Numbered from the stretch's first letter, positions 24,555 to 33,257 are shown. The stretch: DNA of 64,000 nt from Pseudoalteromonas luteoviolacea S2607 (GCF_001625575.1 NZ_AUXV01000018.1:49655-113654); one strand, 5' to 3'. Numbers and translations are program-made. The notes: generated by a model from the letters alone, not told the origin.

Positions 24555-25073
24555 ATGATACAACCTAACATTGAAACTAGACGCCTGATTTTGAGGCCTT
24601 TTTGCGATAATGATGCGCCACGTATAGCGGAGTTGGCAGGCCAGAAAATTATTGCTGACATGACCGCAAGTGTACCGCATCCATACGAACCCGATATGGC
24701 CATAGCGTGGATCAGCACGCATCAAAGCGCGTTCGAGCAAAAATCGGCCGTGGTCTACGCAATTACCTTACAGGGAGACAACCGTATTATAGGTGCGGTG
24801 AGCTTTCCTCAACTAGGCAACGGCGAAGGTACACTTGGTTATTGGTTAGGAGTGCCTTTTTGGGGAAATGGCTATGCATTTGAGGCAGCGAAAGGGCTCA
24901 TTGATTATTGCAAGGCAAATTTAGGGCTGCGCGTAGTTCATGCGGTACATTTGACTGAAAATACGCGTTCTTAATCGGTGATAGAGAAGCTCAATATCCC
25001 ATTTTTTGAAGAGACGACACATTTGGTCAAAGGCACTCAGTGCCCAGTACGGGTTTATAAAGGGAATGTTTAA
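24555..25073 (+). pseudogene. GNAT acetyltransferase with a nonsense codon (RimJ/RimL type)
   Basis: The frame starting at 24555 reads as a RimJ-like N-acetyltransferase: NIETRRLILRPFCDNDAPRI, GAVSFPQLGNGEGTLGYWLG, then FWGNGYAFEAAKGLIDYCK with a poorly conserved acetyl-CoA loop. At ENTRS a TAA (24972-24974) stops it after 139 residues. The same frame then continues SVIEKLNIPFFEETTHLVKG to a second stop at 25071-25073. N-x-x-S-x-x-V-(I/L)-E-K is the standard family ending, so CAA (Gln) to TAA is the likely change. The total of 172 codons matches the usual length. The truncated product lacks the last strands and is probably inactive. Confidence 0.9.
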
Positions 25074-25257
25074 AAGTTAGCCACTTTTCAGTGCACTTAA
25101 TCAAGGTGCAACTTTATTTGCGCTTATTTGCAATTAACCCAAGACTAATGACACGAAAAATAAGATAATCACCCAGTTAAGATAATTTTGCTGCTGGGTT
25201 TTATCAAATGAGACTTTGATTTGGCCGAGTAGCTGTGCACAACTGTGGAAGAGTTCA

Positions 25258-27441
25258 ATGGAAATTAAAGTTAATTTTCTCGATAATCTGAGACTTGAAG
25301 CCAAGTTTGATGATTTTAGTGTTATTGCCGACCAACCGATCCGATACAAAGGTGATGGTTCGGCACCTAGCCCCTTTGATTATTTCTTAGCCTCATCTGC
25401 ACTTTGTGCGGCATACTTTGTTAAGGTCTACTGCGTTTCTCGTGACATCTCAACTGATGGGATCCGCATTTCTCAAAATAACATTGTCGATCCTGAAAAT
25501 AGATACAATCAAATCTTTAAAATTCAAGTTGAACTACCAGAAAGCATTTCTGAAAAAGATCGTAAAGGTATTTTGCGCTCTATTGACCGTTGTACTGTGA
25601 AAAAGGTAATTCAGACAGGCCCTGACTTCCAGATTGAAGATGTAGAGAGCTTGGATGATGATGCACAAGCGATGCTTATGGTAAAGCCTGAGCAAGATGC
25701 AAACACATTTATCTTGGGCAAAGACTTACCGCTAGAGCAAACCATCGCCAATATGACAGGGATTCTTTCAGATCTTGGTATGAAAATCGAAGTGGCCTCT
25801 TGGCGTAATATTGTACCAAATGTTTGGTCACTCCATATTCGTGATGCTGCGTCACAAATGTGCTTTACCAATGGTAAAGGCGCAACTAAAGAAAGTGCAC
25901 TTTGTTCTGCGCTGGGTGAATTTATTGAGCGTTTGAACTGTAACTTCTTTTACAATGATCAGTTTTTTGGCGAAGAAATCGCGAACAGTGAGTTTGTTCA
26001 TTATCCAAATGAAAAGTGGTTCCAACCTGGGCCAAACGATGAACTTCCAGCTGAGATTTTGGACGAGAATACGCGCGAAATTTATGATGCTGAAGGCGAG
26101 TTAAAAGGGTCAAATTTAATCGATACAAACTCAGGCAATGTTGAGCGAGGTATTTGTTCGATACCTTATACGCGACACTCTGATGGCGAAACAGTGTACT
26201 TCCCTTCAAACCTGATTGAGAACTTGTTTTTAAGCAACGGAATGAGCGCAGGTAATAACCTTGCGGAAGCGAAAGTTCAGTGCTTATCAGAGATTTTTGA
26301 GCGAGCTGTCAAAAAGCAAATTATCGAGCAAGAAATTGTACTGCCGGACGTACCTGAAGAGGTTTTGGCAAAATACCCTGGGATTGTTGATGGTATCAAA
26401 GCTTTAGAAGAGCAGGGCTTCCCTGTGGTTGTCAAAGATGCCTCATTGGGTGGTCAGTTTCCGGTAATGTGCGTAACGCTTATGAACCCTAAGACGGGGG
26501 GAGTATTTGCTTCGTTTGGCGCGCATCCAAGTTTTGAAGTCGCATTAGAGCGCAGCTTGACTGAGTTGCTACAAGGTCGCAGTTTTGAAGGCTTGAATGA
26601 TGTACCACGTCCGACCTTTAACAGCATGGCGGTTTCTGAGCCAGAAAATTTTGTTGAGCACTTCATTGATTCTACAGGTGTAATTTCTTGGCGCTTCTTT
26701 AGTGCTAAGAAAGATTACGACTTTGTAGAGTGGGACTTTTCAGGGACTAATGAAGAAGAATGTGACCAGCTATTTGGTATTTTAAAAGCGCTCGGGAAAG
26801 AGGCGTATATTGCTGAGTTTACTGACTTGGGTGTGGCATGTCGCATATTGGTTCCGGGTTACTCTGAGGTTTACCCAGCAGAAGACTTGATTTGGGATAA
26901 CACCAATAAGGCGTTGCAGTATCGCGAAGATATTTTAAACCTTCACAGATTAAGCGATGAAGCCCTTGCTGATTTGGTTAATCGATTAGAAGAGAGTCAG
27001 CTAGACAACTATACCGACATCATTACGCTGATTGGTATCGAGTTTGATGATAATACAGTTTGGGGACAGTTGACGATCTTAGAGCTAAAATTGTTGATTT
27101 ACTTAGCGCTGGGTGATTTGGAAGAGACAATGGACTTAGTTGAGTCGTTCCTTCAATACAATGACAACACTGTTGAGCGCGGCATGTTCTACCAAGCTAT
27201 GCACACAGTGCTTGAAATTGCTCTAGATGAAGAGTTAGAAATCGAGGATTACATTCATAATCTAACGAGAATGTTTGGACAAGAAGTGATGGACAACGTA
27301 ATTGGGTCAATCAATGGTGACGTGCGATTCTATGGTTTGACCGAAACAAGCACTAAGCTTGAAGGTCTAGACAGACACCTTAAATTGATCGAAAGCTACA
27401 AAAAGCTTCACACAGCACGTGCCGCAATTGCCGCAAAATAG
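25258..27441 (+). CDS. OsmC-domain/YcaO-domain fusion protein
   Basis: A 727-residue protein with two parts. Residues about 1-125 form an OsmC-like domain with its two redox cysteines (C50 in SSALCAAYF and C112 in DRCTVKK). Residues about 150-600 are a YcaO domain with the ATP/Mg motifs E221-x-x-E224-R (LGEFIERLN) and E345-x-x-E348-R (LSEIFERAV), followed by a helical C-terminal extension. YcaO proteins phosphorylate peptide amide bonds. E. coli YcaO assists RimO in beta-methylthiolation of ribosomal protein S12. No precursor peptide, dehydrogenase or rimO lies next to it, and the Pro-rich tail of azoline cyclodehydratases is absent (it ends AAIAAK), so a RiPP role is unlikely. The ATG at 25258 has GGAAG upstream. 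The gene is followed by an intrinsic terminator. Confidence 0.93.
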   Translation: MEIKVNFLDNLRLEAKFDDFSVIADQPIRYKGDGSAPSPFDYFLASSALCAAYFVKVYCVSRDISTDGIRISQNNIVDPENRYNQIFKIQVELPESISEKDRKGILRSIDRCTVKKVIQTGPDFQIEDVESLDDDAQAMLMVKPEQDANTFILGKDLPLEQTIANMTGILSDLGMKIEVASWRNIVPNVWSLHIRDAASQMCFTNGKGATKESALCSALGEFIERLNCNFFYNDQFFGEEIANSEFVHYPNEKWFQPGPNDELPAEILDENTREIYDAEGELKGSNLIDTNSGNVERGICSIPYTRHSDGETVYFPSNLIENLFLSNGMSAGNNLAEAKVQCLSEIFERAVKKQIIEQEIVLPDVPEEVLAKYPGIVDGIKALEEQGFPVVVKDASLGGQFPVMCVTLMNPKTGGVFASFGAHPSFEVALERSLTELLQGRSFEGLNDVPRPTFNSMAVSEPENFVEHFIDSTGVISWRFFSAKKDYDFVEWDFSGTNEEECDQLFGILKALGKEAYIAEFTDLGVACRILVPGYSEVYPAEDLIWDNTNKALQYREDILNLHRLSDEALADLVNRLEESQLDNYTDIITLIGIEFDDNTVWGQLTILELKLLIYLALGDLEETMDLVESFLQYNDNTVERGMFYQAMHTVLEIALDEELEIEDYIHNLTRMFGQEVMDNVIGSINGDVRFYGLTETSTKLEGLDRHLKLIESYKKLHTARAAIAAK

Positions 27442-27463
27442 TCGAGCTTAAGTGACTTATGAC

Positions 27464-27492
27464 AAAGCCCGAAGTATGTCCTTCGGGCTTTT
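27464..27492 (+). terminator. Intrinsic terminator of the OsmC-YcaO gene
   Basis: AAAGCCCGAAG (27464-27474) pairs with CTTCGGGCTTT (27481-27491), followed by one more T. It lies 22 bases past the stop codon. Confidence 0.88.
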
Positions 27493-27515
27493 AAGTTTGT
27501 GTGCTTTTTGTTGCG

Positions 27516-27809
27516 TTATTCACCGCCTCCACCACCGCCAGAGTCCCCTCCAAAGCTGCCGCCACTACTATTACCATCATGGTGGCTATCTCCGATACCA
27601 AATAAAAAGATACTACTGTTGGAACGCGTCTTCGCACCTGCCTTGACGCTATCTTTCCTTGCGAGTAATAAATATAGCTTTCTTAAAATACTTAAAGTAA
27701 ATATTAGAATGAGAAGAGGGCACATAATACCTGCAATCATCGATGGCGACTGAAGGTCTGTAAAATACCAAGATGCAAATAATCCTGAAGTATTAATAAT
27801 CCAAAACAT
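27516..27809 (-). CDS. Small membrane protein with glycine-rich tail
   Basis: A 97-residue protein. Two hydrophobic segments lie at about residues 2-16 (FWIINTSGLFASWYF) and 24-48 (MIAGIMCPLLILIFTLSILRKLYLLL). A basic, serine-containing stretch leads into a C-terminus of SSGGSFGGDSGGGGGGE. Such Gly-rich tails end small envelope proteins in many Gram-negatives (for example next to TIGR04222-type membrane proteins), but this one stands alone. The ATG at 27809 has AAGGAG 6 bases upstream, a strong start. It is convergent with the OsmC-YcaO gene. Function unknown. Confidence 0.75.
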   Translation of the reverse strand: MFWIINTSGLFASWYFTDLQSPSMIAGIMCPLLILIFTLSILRKLYLLLARKDSVKAGAKTRSNSSIFLFGIGDSHHDGNSSGGSFGGDSGGGGGGE

Positions 27810-28024
27810 AACAACTCCTTAAATGGTTGTTTTTTCGGCTTTACAACCGAGTCCATATTTTTTTGTTAGTTCATGCGTTGTTTCAGGTCTGATTTAGGCT
27901 AACAAGATTATTGCATAATGGCAAATTGGGTAAAAATATGGTCAATTGATAGGTGTTAGTGAGCAGTTGATTATTATAAGAATAAAGGTGAATTTAATAT
28001 TTTATACTAGGCTTTTTCTCAAAG

Positions 28025-28366
28025 CTACCTCTTCCTCTTTGCAAGTAAGATCATAAGTTCCCCGATACTGATCACAGTAAGCTGGCCCGCAATGAGCACC
28101 AGCACTGCTGCGTCATAGAGATGAATTGATTCAAATTTAAAATTGATCGCATAGCAAAACGCAATGATTAAAGGCGTGTAAATACTGCGAATATAGCGAG
28201 TTTGGCCATTGGACTTTTCTACCATTACCATGGTAAGCACAAAAAGGTATGGAATTGACAATACGACAAGCTCGGTGAGTCCTCTCGCCCAGTACTTGTA
28301 AAGTGTTCCTCCCATTGCAATAACCAAGAGTAGTATGGCAATAGGATATATTTTTTTGGTATTCAT
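28025..28366 (-). CDS. Four-span inner-membrane protein, hypothetical
   Basis: A 113-residue protein that is nearly all membrane. Hydrophobic segments are IYPIAILLLVIAMGGTLYKYW (about 6-26), LVVLSIPYLFVLTMVMV (about 33-49), YTPLIIAFCYAINF (about 63-76) and LVLIAGQLTVISIGELMILL (about 89-108), ending in KRKR. The positive-inside pattern puts both ends in the cytoplasm. No family is recognised. An AAGGATG-like site lies before its ATG. The gaps on each side (27810-28024 and 28367-28644) show no further gene. Confidence 0.7.
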   Translation of the reverse strand: MNTKKIYPIAILLLVIAMGGTLYKYWARGLTELVVLSIPYLFVLTMVMVEKSNGQTRYIRSIYTPLIIAFCYAINFKFESIHLYDAAVLVLIAGQLTVISIGELMILLAKRKR

Positions 28367-28644
28367 CCTTGGAACCGTGTGTTTTTATTTTTTTATGTAC
28401 TTTGGGGCTTTTATCAATTTTAAATGATAATTTAAGGTTGATAAATTTGTTTAAATATACAGTTATTTTAACGCTGGTGTAAGGTGGCTGAGATGGTTTT
28501 TTACTTCATCATTGTAACGTTATATGAATAGCTAAAAGTGCTAATTAAAACGAGGCGCTTCTAGCTGAATTTTATTGTGATTAGTGACTATGAAAAGGTT
28601 ATTTATTAAAGTGTAAAACCAGAAAATATTAAAGGAGTTTTAAG

Positions 28645-29694
28645 TTGATAAAGCCAAAGCCACTGAAGCCGGGAGACAATATCGCAATTTTGTCTCCGTC
28701 AACTGGCTTGCCATCTGTATTTCCGCATATTTACGAATCCGGCATTCGTAACTTAAACGCGCTAGGGTTAAATGTCGTTGAATTCCCTACTGCACGTATG
28801 GATATCAATGAAGTATTTAACAACCCGCACCTGAGAGCACAGGACATAAACCGCGCTTTTTCGGATAGCAATATACATGGCATTATTGCAACTATTGGCG
28901 GCAATGATTCTGCGAGGATACTTAAGTATTTAGATCCTGACGTGATTAAAGCAAACCCGAAACTCTTTATGGGGTTTTCCGATTTTACGGCTGTTTCAGC
29001 GTTTGTAAATCAGCTGGGTTTGGTTACCTTTAACGGTCCTTCCATCATGGCTGGCTTTTCACAGTTACATAATTTTCAATCTGAGTACCTGCGTTATTTA
29101 AAGTCATTTTTATTTGAGCCTTGGCATAGTTTTACCTTGCCCACCTTTGAGTGCTACAGCGATGGGTACCCAGATTGGGCTATAGCCAGTAATGTAGGGC
29201 TTTTGCATGCAGGTAAAAATAATGATGGTCCCAGGTTTTTGCAATCAGCAAGAACGCAGCAAAAGAGTGTTACTGGGCAGCTATTTGGTGGGTGCATTGA
29301 AGTGCTGGAAATGCTTAAAGGTACGCAGTATTGGCCAAAACCAGATTTTTGGCAGGGGAAAGTTTTGTTCTTCGAAACATCTGAAGAAAAACCGTCTATT
29401 GACTACGTTAAGTACTGGATGAGGAACTACGGCGTTATGGGGGTTTTTGAACAGATTTCAGGATTGTTGTTTGGCCGGGCTCGCGATTACAGTAACAATG
29501 AAAAAACAGAGCTCGATGACGTAATTTTGTCCGTAGTAAAAGATGAATTTGGCTGTAACGAGCTCACTGTTGTGAGCAACTTAGATTTTGGACATACAGA
29601 TCCTCAATTGATTATGCCACAGGGAGTGAAGATAGAAATTGACAGTCAAGCTCAACAAATACGTTTGTTGGAATCTCCTTTTAATTTAGGCTAA
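28645..29694 (+). CDS. S66-family serine peptidase (LD-carboxypeptidase / MccF-like)
   Basis: A 349-residue cytosolic serine peptidase. The complete S66 triad is visible: Ser112 in LFMGFSDFTA (nucleophile elbow), Glu219 in LFGGCIEVLEML and His317 in DFGHTDPQ. The N-terminus KPGDNIAILSPST and the block IIATIGGNDSARIL are typical. Members cut the L,D-bond of murein tetrapeptides (LdcA) or hydrolyse microcin C7-type adenylated peptides (MccF). This sequence, with its extended central region (DYPDWAI-like) and FGRARDYSNNE, looks closer to the MccF group. TTG at 28645 is taken as start because AAAGGAG precedes it. An AraC regulator follows in the same direction, perhaps controlling it. Confidence 0.9.
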   Translation: MIKPKPLKPGDNIAILSPSTGLPSVFPHIYESGIRNLNALGLNVVEFPTARMDINEVFNNPHLRAQDINRAFSDSNIHGIIATIGGNDSARILKYLDPDVIKANPKLFMGFSDFTAVSAFVNQLGLVTFNGPSIMAGFSQLHNFQSEYLRYLKSFLFEPWHSFTLPTFECYSDGYPDWAIASNVGLLHAGKNNDGPRFLQSARTQQKSVTGQLFGGCIEVLEMLKGTQYWPKPDFWQGKVLFFETSEEKPSIDYVKYWMRNYGVMGVFEQISGLLFGRARDYSNNEKTELDDVILSVVKDEFGCNELTVVSNLDFGHTDPQLIMPQGVKIEIDSQAQQIRLLESPFNLG

Positions 29695-29751
29695 CTTGTT
29701 TTTAAACTTTAAAGCATGGCTGTGTTAGAGCGAATTTGCAGGGTAGGGAAA

Positions 29752-30642
29752 ATGGAAATAGCAAGTTATTGTCAGCGACATATTTTAGTTATTCCTCAAG
29801 CTTTAGGGGCATTGTCGGATGTGAGTAAAGTTGTCAGTTATAACGGCTCATCACTCTATTTCAAAGATCTAAAACAGGACTTAATAGATGTTGAGTTTTA
29901 TACAAATCAGTTGTGTTTAGTTTTTGTAGAAGAAGGAAGCGAAACGCTTACAGGCTGGCAGAATAACCAGATAAAATTAACAGAAGGCCAGGGCATATTA
30001 CTCTGTCAGGGGCAGAACTTACATTCAGATTTTGTCAAAAGCACCCAAGACCTCAAAGCTTGGCTAGTGTTTTTTGATAAAGCACTCATCGAGCGTTTTT
30101 TGTTGTCAATTGCAGTCAGTGTGAATAGGCCTAACACACCTACAGGTAGTTTTTTGACAGTGGATCATACAGCTGTCTCGGGGTTTTTTCGGCAGTTAAG
30201 TAGTTACCTTAATCACGAAATTCGCCTAGATAACATGCTCGACTGCAAGCTAACAGAGTTGCTACACGTATTATATGCTGTATGTGGTGAAGAGCTGCGT
30301 GCTTTACTTCAGATGTCAGAATTGGCACTACCGGCAAAACGCAATCTATATCGGCTTTTAGAGCAAGACCATGTGTTAAAACTGTCTGTCTCCGATTTGG
30401 CAAAGCTCTCAGGCAGAAGCCTATCCGGTTTTCAAAGAGATTTTAAACAGCTTTATACGCAGTCGCCTAAGCAATGGTTGATCAAAAAGCGCATGGAATA
30501 TGCCAATAGATTAGTTTCGCAAGGGCAAATGTGTATCACGAATGTTGCGCTTGAAGTCGGTTACAATAATGTTTCGCATTTCATTAAGGCATATAAAAGC
30601 ACATTTGGAGAAACGCCTAAGCAACAAGCGTTAAAGAGCTGA
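29752..30642 (+). CDS. AraC-family transcriptional regulator
   Basis: A 296-residue regulator. The N-terminal half is a cupin-like sensor (LCLVFVEEGSETLTGWQNNQ). The C-terminal 100 residues hold the two helix-turn-helix motifs: LKLSVSDLAKLSGRSLSGFQRDFKQ and MCITNVALEVGYNNVSHFIKAYKSTFGETPKQ. The ATG at 29752 is preceded by TAGGGAAA; an earlier ATG at 29716 is possible. It lies 57 bases behind the S66 peptidase and 87 bases before an ABM monooxygenase gene, all on the plus strand. One of these is probably its target. The effector is unknown. Confidence 0.9.
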   Translation: MEIASYCQRHILVIPQALGALSDVSKVVSYNGSSLYFKDLKQDLIDVEFYTNQLCLVFVEEGSETLTGWQNNQIKLTEGQGILLCQGQNLHSDFVKSTQDLKAWLVFFDKALIERFLLSIAVSVNRPNTPTGSFLTVDHTAVSGFFRQLSSYLNHEIRLDNMLDCKLTELLHVLYAVCGEELRALLQMSELALPAKRNLYRLLEQDHVLKLSVSDLAKLSGRSLSGFQRDFKQLYTQSPKQWLIKKRMEYANRLVSQGQMCITNVALEVGYNNVSHFIKAYKSTFGETPKQQALKS

Positions 30643-30729
30643 CTTAAAAAACGTACTTTTCGGAATTTTGCGGAGTTATTTGTTGGTTATTGCGTAAATT
30701 GACTTCCGACTAACAAAGAAGGAGGCAAT

Positions 30730-31020
30730 ATGCCCGTAAGAGTACAAATTACTTGTAGTTTGGAGCCGAGTAACTACCCATCCCTTAAAGCTTTTTTAGC
30801 GCAAAACTTACCTAACGTAAGAGGTTTTGAAGGGTGCGAAAGAGTCAATATACTGTTTGATGAAACCCAATCTCAGATGCTGATTGATGAAGATTGGCAA
30901 AGTATTAATACTCATCAAAATTACATGATGTTCATCAGTAATAATGGCGTGCTTGAAACGCTGAAAGCATATTTTAGCGAACCACCTAAAATCAGTTATT
31001 TCTATCTCAGCAATCTTTAG
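30730..31020 (+). CDS. Antibiotic biosynthesis monooxygenase (ABM) family protein
   Basis: A 96-residue dimeric ferredoxin-like protein of the ABM/YgiN superfamily. The block FLAQNLPNVRGFEGCERVNILFDE corresponds to the helix and strand around the active cleft, and MLIDEDWQSINTHQNYMMF holds the conserved W-x-(S/D)-x-x-x-(H)-x-x-Y pattern. Members oxidise quinols or act as binding proteins. The start is preceded by AAGGAGGCA. It is followed 6 bases later by a strong inverted repeat. Its nearest upstream gene is an AraC regulator. A paralogous ABM protein is at 38321-38620. Confidence 0.85.
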   Translation: MPVRVQITCSLEPSNYPSLKAFLAQNLPNVRGFEGCERVNILFDETQSQMLIDEDWQSINTHQNYMMFISNNGVLETLKAYFSEPPKISYFYLSNL

Positions 31021-31026
31021 CATTTA

Positions 31027-31055
31027 TGACGTGTATTGTCTGACAATATGCGTCA
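31027..31055. repeat. Inverted repeat after the ABM gene
   Basis: TGACG-TG-TATTGTC and GACAATA-TG-CGTCA form a 14-base hairpin interrupted by one two-base mismatch, with a single-base loop. There is no T-run. It may be an operator for the kptA side or a 3' stabilising structure. Confidence 0.4.
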
Positions 31056-31129
31056 CGCAATACATCGCTGAAGTAGATGAGATACTTTCTTCTTAACATA
31101 GTGATTAATATGGGCTACATTATGGGTCC

Positions 31130-31666
31130 ATGGAAAATAAAAAAATATCAAAGTACTTGAGCCTTATTCTTAGGCATCAACCACAATTAATAAACCTCGA
31201 ATTAGACAGTCACGGTTGGGCTGACATAAATACGCTCATTCTAAATACTAAAAAATACACACTTACGCCAGAGTTAATATATGACCTTGTTAGGGGCAAT
31301 GATAAACAACGTTTTGCAATTAGCGACGATGGAAAAAAGATTAGAGCTAACCAAGGGCATTCAATACAAATTGATTTAGATTTAACCGCAATACAGCCAC
31401 CTAAAGTTTTATATCATGGGACAGCAAGCCGGTTTTTACAGTCAATACACGCAAAAGGCTTACTCAAAGGAGAGCGCCATCATGTTCATTTAACCGAGTC
31501 AGCAGATACTGCCCGCATGGTTGGCAGTCGCTATGGCAGCGCCGTAATTCTGACCATAGATTCTGAGCTGATGCATCAACAAGGCGCACAATTTTATAAA
31601 ACAAAAAACGATGTTTGGCTGGTGGAGTATGTACCAGCGGACAAAATTGTGAATAACGATACTTGA
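31130..31666 (+). CDS. kptA: RNA 2'-phosphotransferase (Tpt1/KptA)
   Basis: A 178-residue enzyme that moves a 2'-phosphate from RNA to NAD+, giving ADP-ribose 1''-2''-cyclic phosphate. The N-terminal winged-helix part has ISKYLSLILRHQP (about 5-17), with the conserved Arg-His, and LDSHGWADI. The C-terminal NAD-binding part has VLYHGTASRFLQSIHAKGL (about 95-113), HHVHLTES (about 119-126) and VILTID. These are the hallmark residues of Tpt1. Bacteria have no known tRNA splicing that needs it, so its natural substrate is uncertain. It sits just before a CatB-like acetyltransferase gene (14 bases), so the two may share a transcript. Confidence 0.93.
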   Translation: MENKKISKYLSLILRHQPQLINLELDSHGWADINTLILNTKKYTLTPELIYDLVRGNDKQRFAISDDGKKIRANQGHSIQIDLDLTAIQPPKVLYHGTASRFLQSIHAKGLLKGERHHVHLTESADTARMVGSRYGSAVILTIDSELMHQQGAQFYKTKNDVWLVEYVPADKIVNNDT

Positions 31667-31680
31667 ATTAAGGTGCCGCT

Positions 31681-32316
31681 TTGAAAGGACCAAATCCGAA
31701 TGATAAATCACCGCTTGAAGGCTTTTCGCAAGTTGGGTTTTTGAAAAACTTTATCACTTCAAACAATATTTTAGTTGGGGATTATACTTATTACGATGAC
31801 CCGCAAGGGCCCGAAAATTTTGAGAAAAATGTACTTTATCATTTCGATTTTATCGGAGATAAATTAATAATCGGTAAATTTTGCGCCATTGCCACGGGTG
31901 TTAAATTTATAATGAATGGCGCCAACCATAAAATGTCCGGGTTCTCCACTTATCCATTTTACATTTTTGGTAAAGGTTGGGAAAAGGCAATGCCAAAAGA
32001 TGGAGAGTTGCCATTTAAAGGCGATACGGAAATTGGTCACGATGTGTGGATAGGTTACGAGTCAACGGTCATGGCAGGTGTTAAAATTGGCAGTGGTGCG
32101 ATAGTGGCCAGTAAATCGGTTGTGACCCAAGATGTACCGCCATACAGCGTTGTGGGTGGTAACCCTGCAAAAGTGATTCGAATGCGATTTGAGCAGCCCG
32201 TTATCGATGAGCTATTAAATATTGCTTGGTGGAATTGGACTGCAGACAAAATAACAGAAAATTTAGATGCAATAGTTGGCTGCGACTTAATAAAGTTAAG
32301 AGAGGCCGGTTTATGA
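31681..32316 (+). CDS. CatB-related O-acetyltransferase (left-handed beta-helix)
   Basis: A 211-residue hexapeptide-repeat acetyltransferase of the xenobiotic (CatB/Vat) group. The catalytic His83 lies in [14 protein letters not shown], the loop specific to this group. Hexapeptide coils are visible in [39 protein letters not shown] and [15 protein letters not shown], followed by [15 protein letters not shown]. Known members acetylate chloramphenicol or streptogramins; the native substrate may differ. The start is TTG at 31681 with AAGG upstream; the spacing is long. Its stop overlaps the next gene by 4 bases. Confidence 0.92.
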   Translation: MKGPNPNDKSPLEGFSQVGFLKNFITSNNILVGDYTYYDDPQGPENFEKNVLYHFDFIGDKLIIGKFCAIATGVKFIMNGANHKMSGFSTYPFYIFGKGWEKAMPKDGELPFKGDTEIGHDVWIGYESTVMAGVKIGSGAIVASKSVVTQDVPPYSVVGGNPAKVIRMRFEQPVIDELLNIAWWNWTADKITENLDAIVGCDLIKLREAGL

Positions 32317-32735
32317 GTTCGTTACATGCCACACGAAAAACGTCAAAAAGCTATAAAGCGATTTCGGTTTGTTTATGGGTTTCGTTGCTGTTTTCGTTGG
32401 TAACGTTTGTTCTGTATGTTTCTGACTCAAGCAACTTTGACCATGTTTTTAGTTTTGTAAAATCGGGCTATATGTTCTTTTTTGTGGCGCTATATAGCTA
32501 CCTCACTTGGCGGTGGGTAAAGACGCCTAGCGCTATTATTAAGCCGCTGTTTTGGATAAGCTTATTAGAAATAGTGACATTGCAGTGGGGGCAGTGGAAC
32601 ATTGGCTTGAATCCATTTTCAGTAATTGGTGTGGCGTTCGCCTTTGAGCAAGTTTTAGTTTCGGTGAATATTATTGCTATCGCACTGCTAGGGTTTACAT
32701 GGCGCAATAAACAAAAATTGGCTATTGCAGAGTAA
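32313..32735 (+). CDS. Four-span membrane protein, hypothetical
   Basis: A 140-residue protein coupled to the acetyltransferase gene by an ATGA overlap. Hydrophobic segments are about 17-38 ([20 protein letters not shown]), 48-66, 76-94 and 105-127 ([25 protein letters not shown]). The ends are basic. I do not recognise a family. Co-translation with the acetyltransferase suggests a functional link, but nothing in the sequence defines it. A GNAT gene follows 10 bases later, so the four genes kptA to GNAT may form one transcript. Confidence 0.72.
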   Translation: MSSLHATRKTSKSYKAISVCLWVSLLFSLVTFVLYVSDSSNFDHVFSFVKSGYMFFFVALYSYLTWRWVKTPSAIIKPLFWISLLEIVTLQWGQWNIGLNPFSVIGVAFAFEQVLVSVNIIAIALLGFTWRNKQKLAIAE

Positions 32736-32745
32736 AGGAGTATCT

Positions 32746-33195
32746 ATGGAACAGTTAAGCACCATTAGCTTGCAACCAGTGACAAAACAAAACTATGAGG
32801 CCATTTGCGACCTTGATGTGAGTAAAATACAGCAGGATTTTGTGGCGTGTAATATGTGGTCACTGGTTGAGTCACATTACAACGATCATTATCAGACTCG
32901 CGGGATCTACTTCAACGATGAGCCTGTTGGATTTTTTATGTGGGTACCCGAGTCAAAGGAGAAGGTTTCAATTTGGCGTTTTATGGTGGACGAAAAGTTT
33001 CAAAATAAAGGCATAGGGCGGCAGGCACTACAGCTTGCGATTGATGAAATTAAGCACAGCTATTCTATTGAATTCATTGAGATATGCTACGATCCTAAAA
33101 ACGTCACTGCGAAGTCATTTTATGCCAGTTTTGGTTTTGTTGAGTACGGCTTTGATGAGGAAGAGGAGGAAGTTTTAGCCAAACTAGTACTTTAG
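32746..33195 (+). CDS. GNAT-family N-acetyltransferase (diamine acetyltransferase-like)
   Basis: A 149-residue acetyltransferase. The start ATG at 32746 is chosen for AAAGGAG 7 bases upstream. Conserved GNAT features are WRFMVDEKFQNKGIGRQALQLAIDEI (motif A, with the acetyl-CoA loop Q-N-K-G-I-G-R) and YDPKNVTAKSFYASFGFVEYG (motif B). The N-terminal YEAICDLDV resembles BltD/SpeG-like polyamine acetyltransferases. The substrate is unknown. It is the last gene of a short run from kptA on. A weak hairpin follows. Confidence 0.88.
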   Translation: MEQLSTISLQPVTKQNYEAICDLDVSKIQQDFVACNMWSLVESHYNDHYQTRGIYFNDEPVGFFMWVPESKEKVSIWRFMVDEKFQNKGIGRQALQLAIDEIKHSYSIEFIEICYDPKNVTAKSFYASFGFVEYGFDEEEEEVLAKLVL

Positions 33196-33217
33196 CGATA
33201 AGCAACTCCTCAAATAG

Positions 33218-33257
33218 GGGGATGGCATAAACGTCAGTGTTGGGTGCCATTCCCTTT
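33218..33257 (+). terminator. Probable terminator after GNAT gene
   Basis: GGGGATGGCA (33218-33227) pairs with TGCCATTCCC (33245-33254) with one mismatch and a 17-base loop, followed by TTTAAT. The stem is good but the T-run is weak. Confidence 0.45.

Noticed and set aside
25258..27441. RiPP (azoline) biosynthesis cluster around YcaO
   Set aside because: No precursor peptide, dehydrogenase, protease or transporter is adjacent and the Pro-rich C-terminus is absent.
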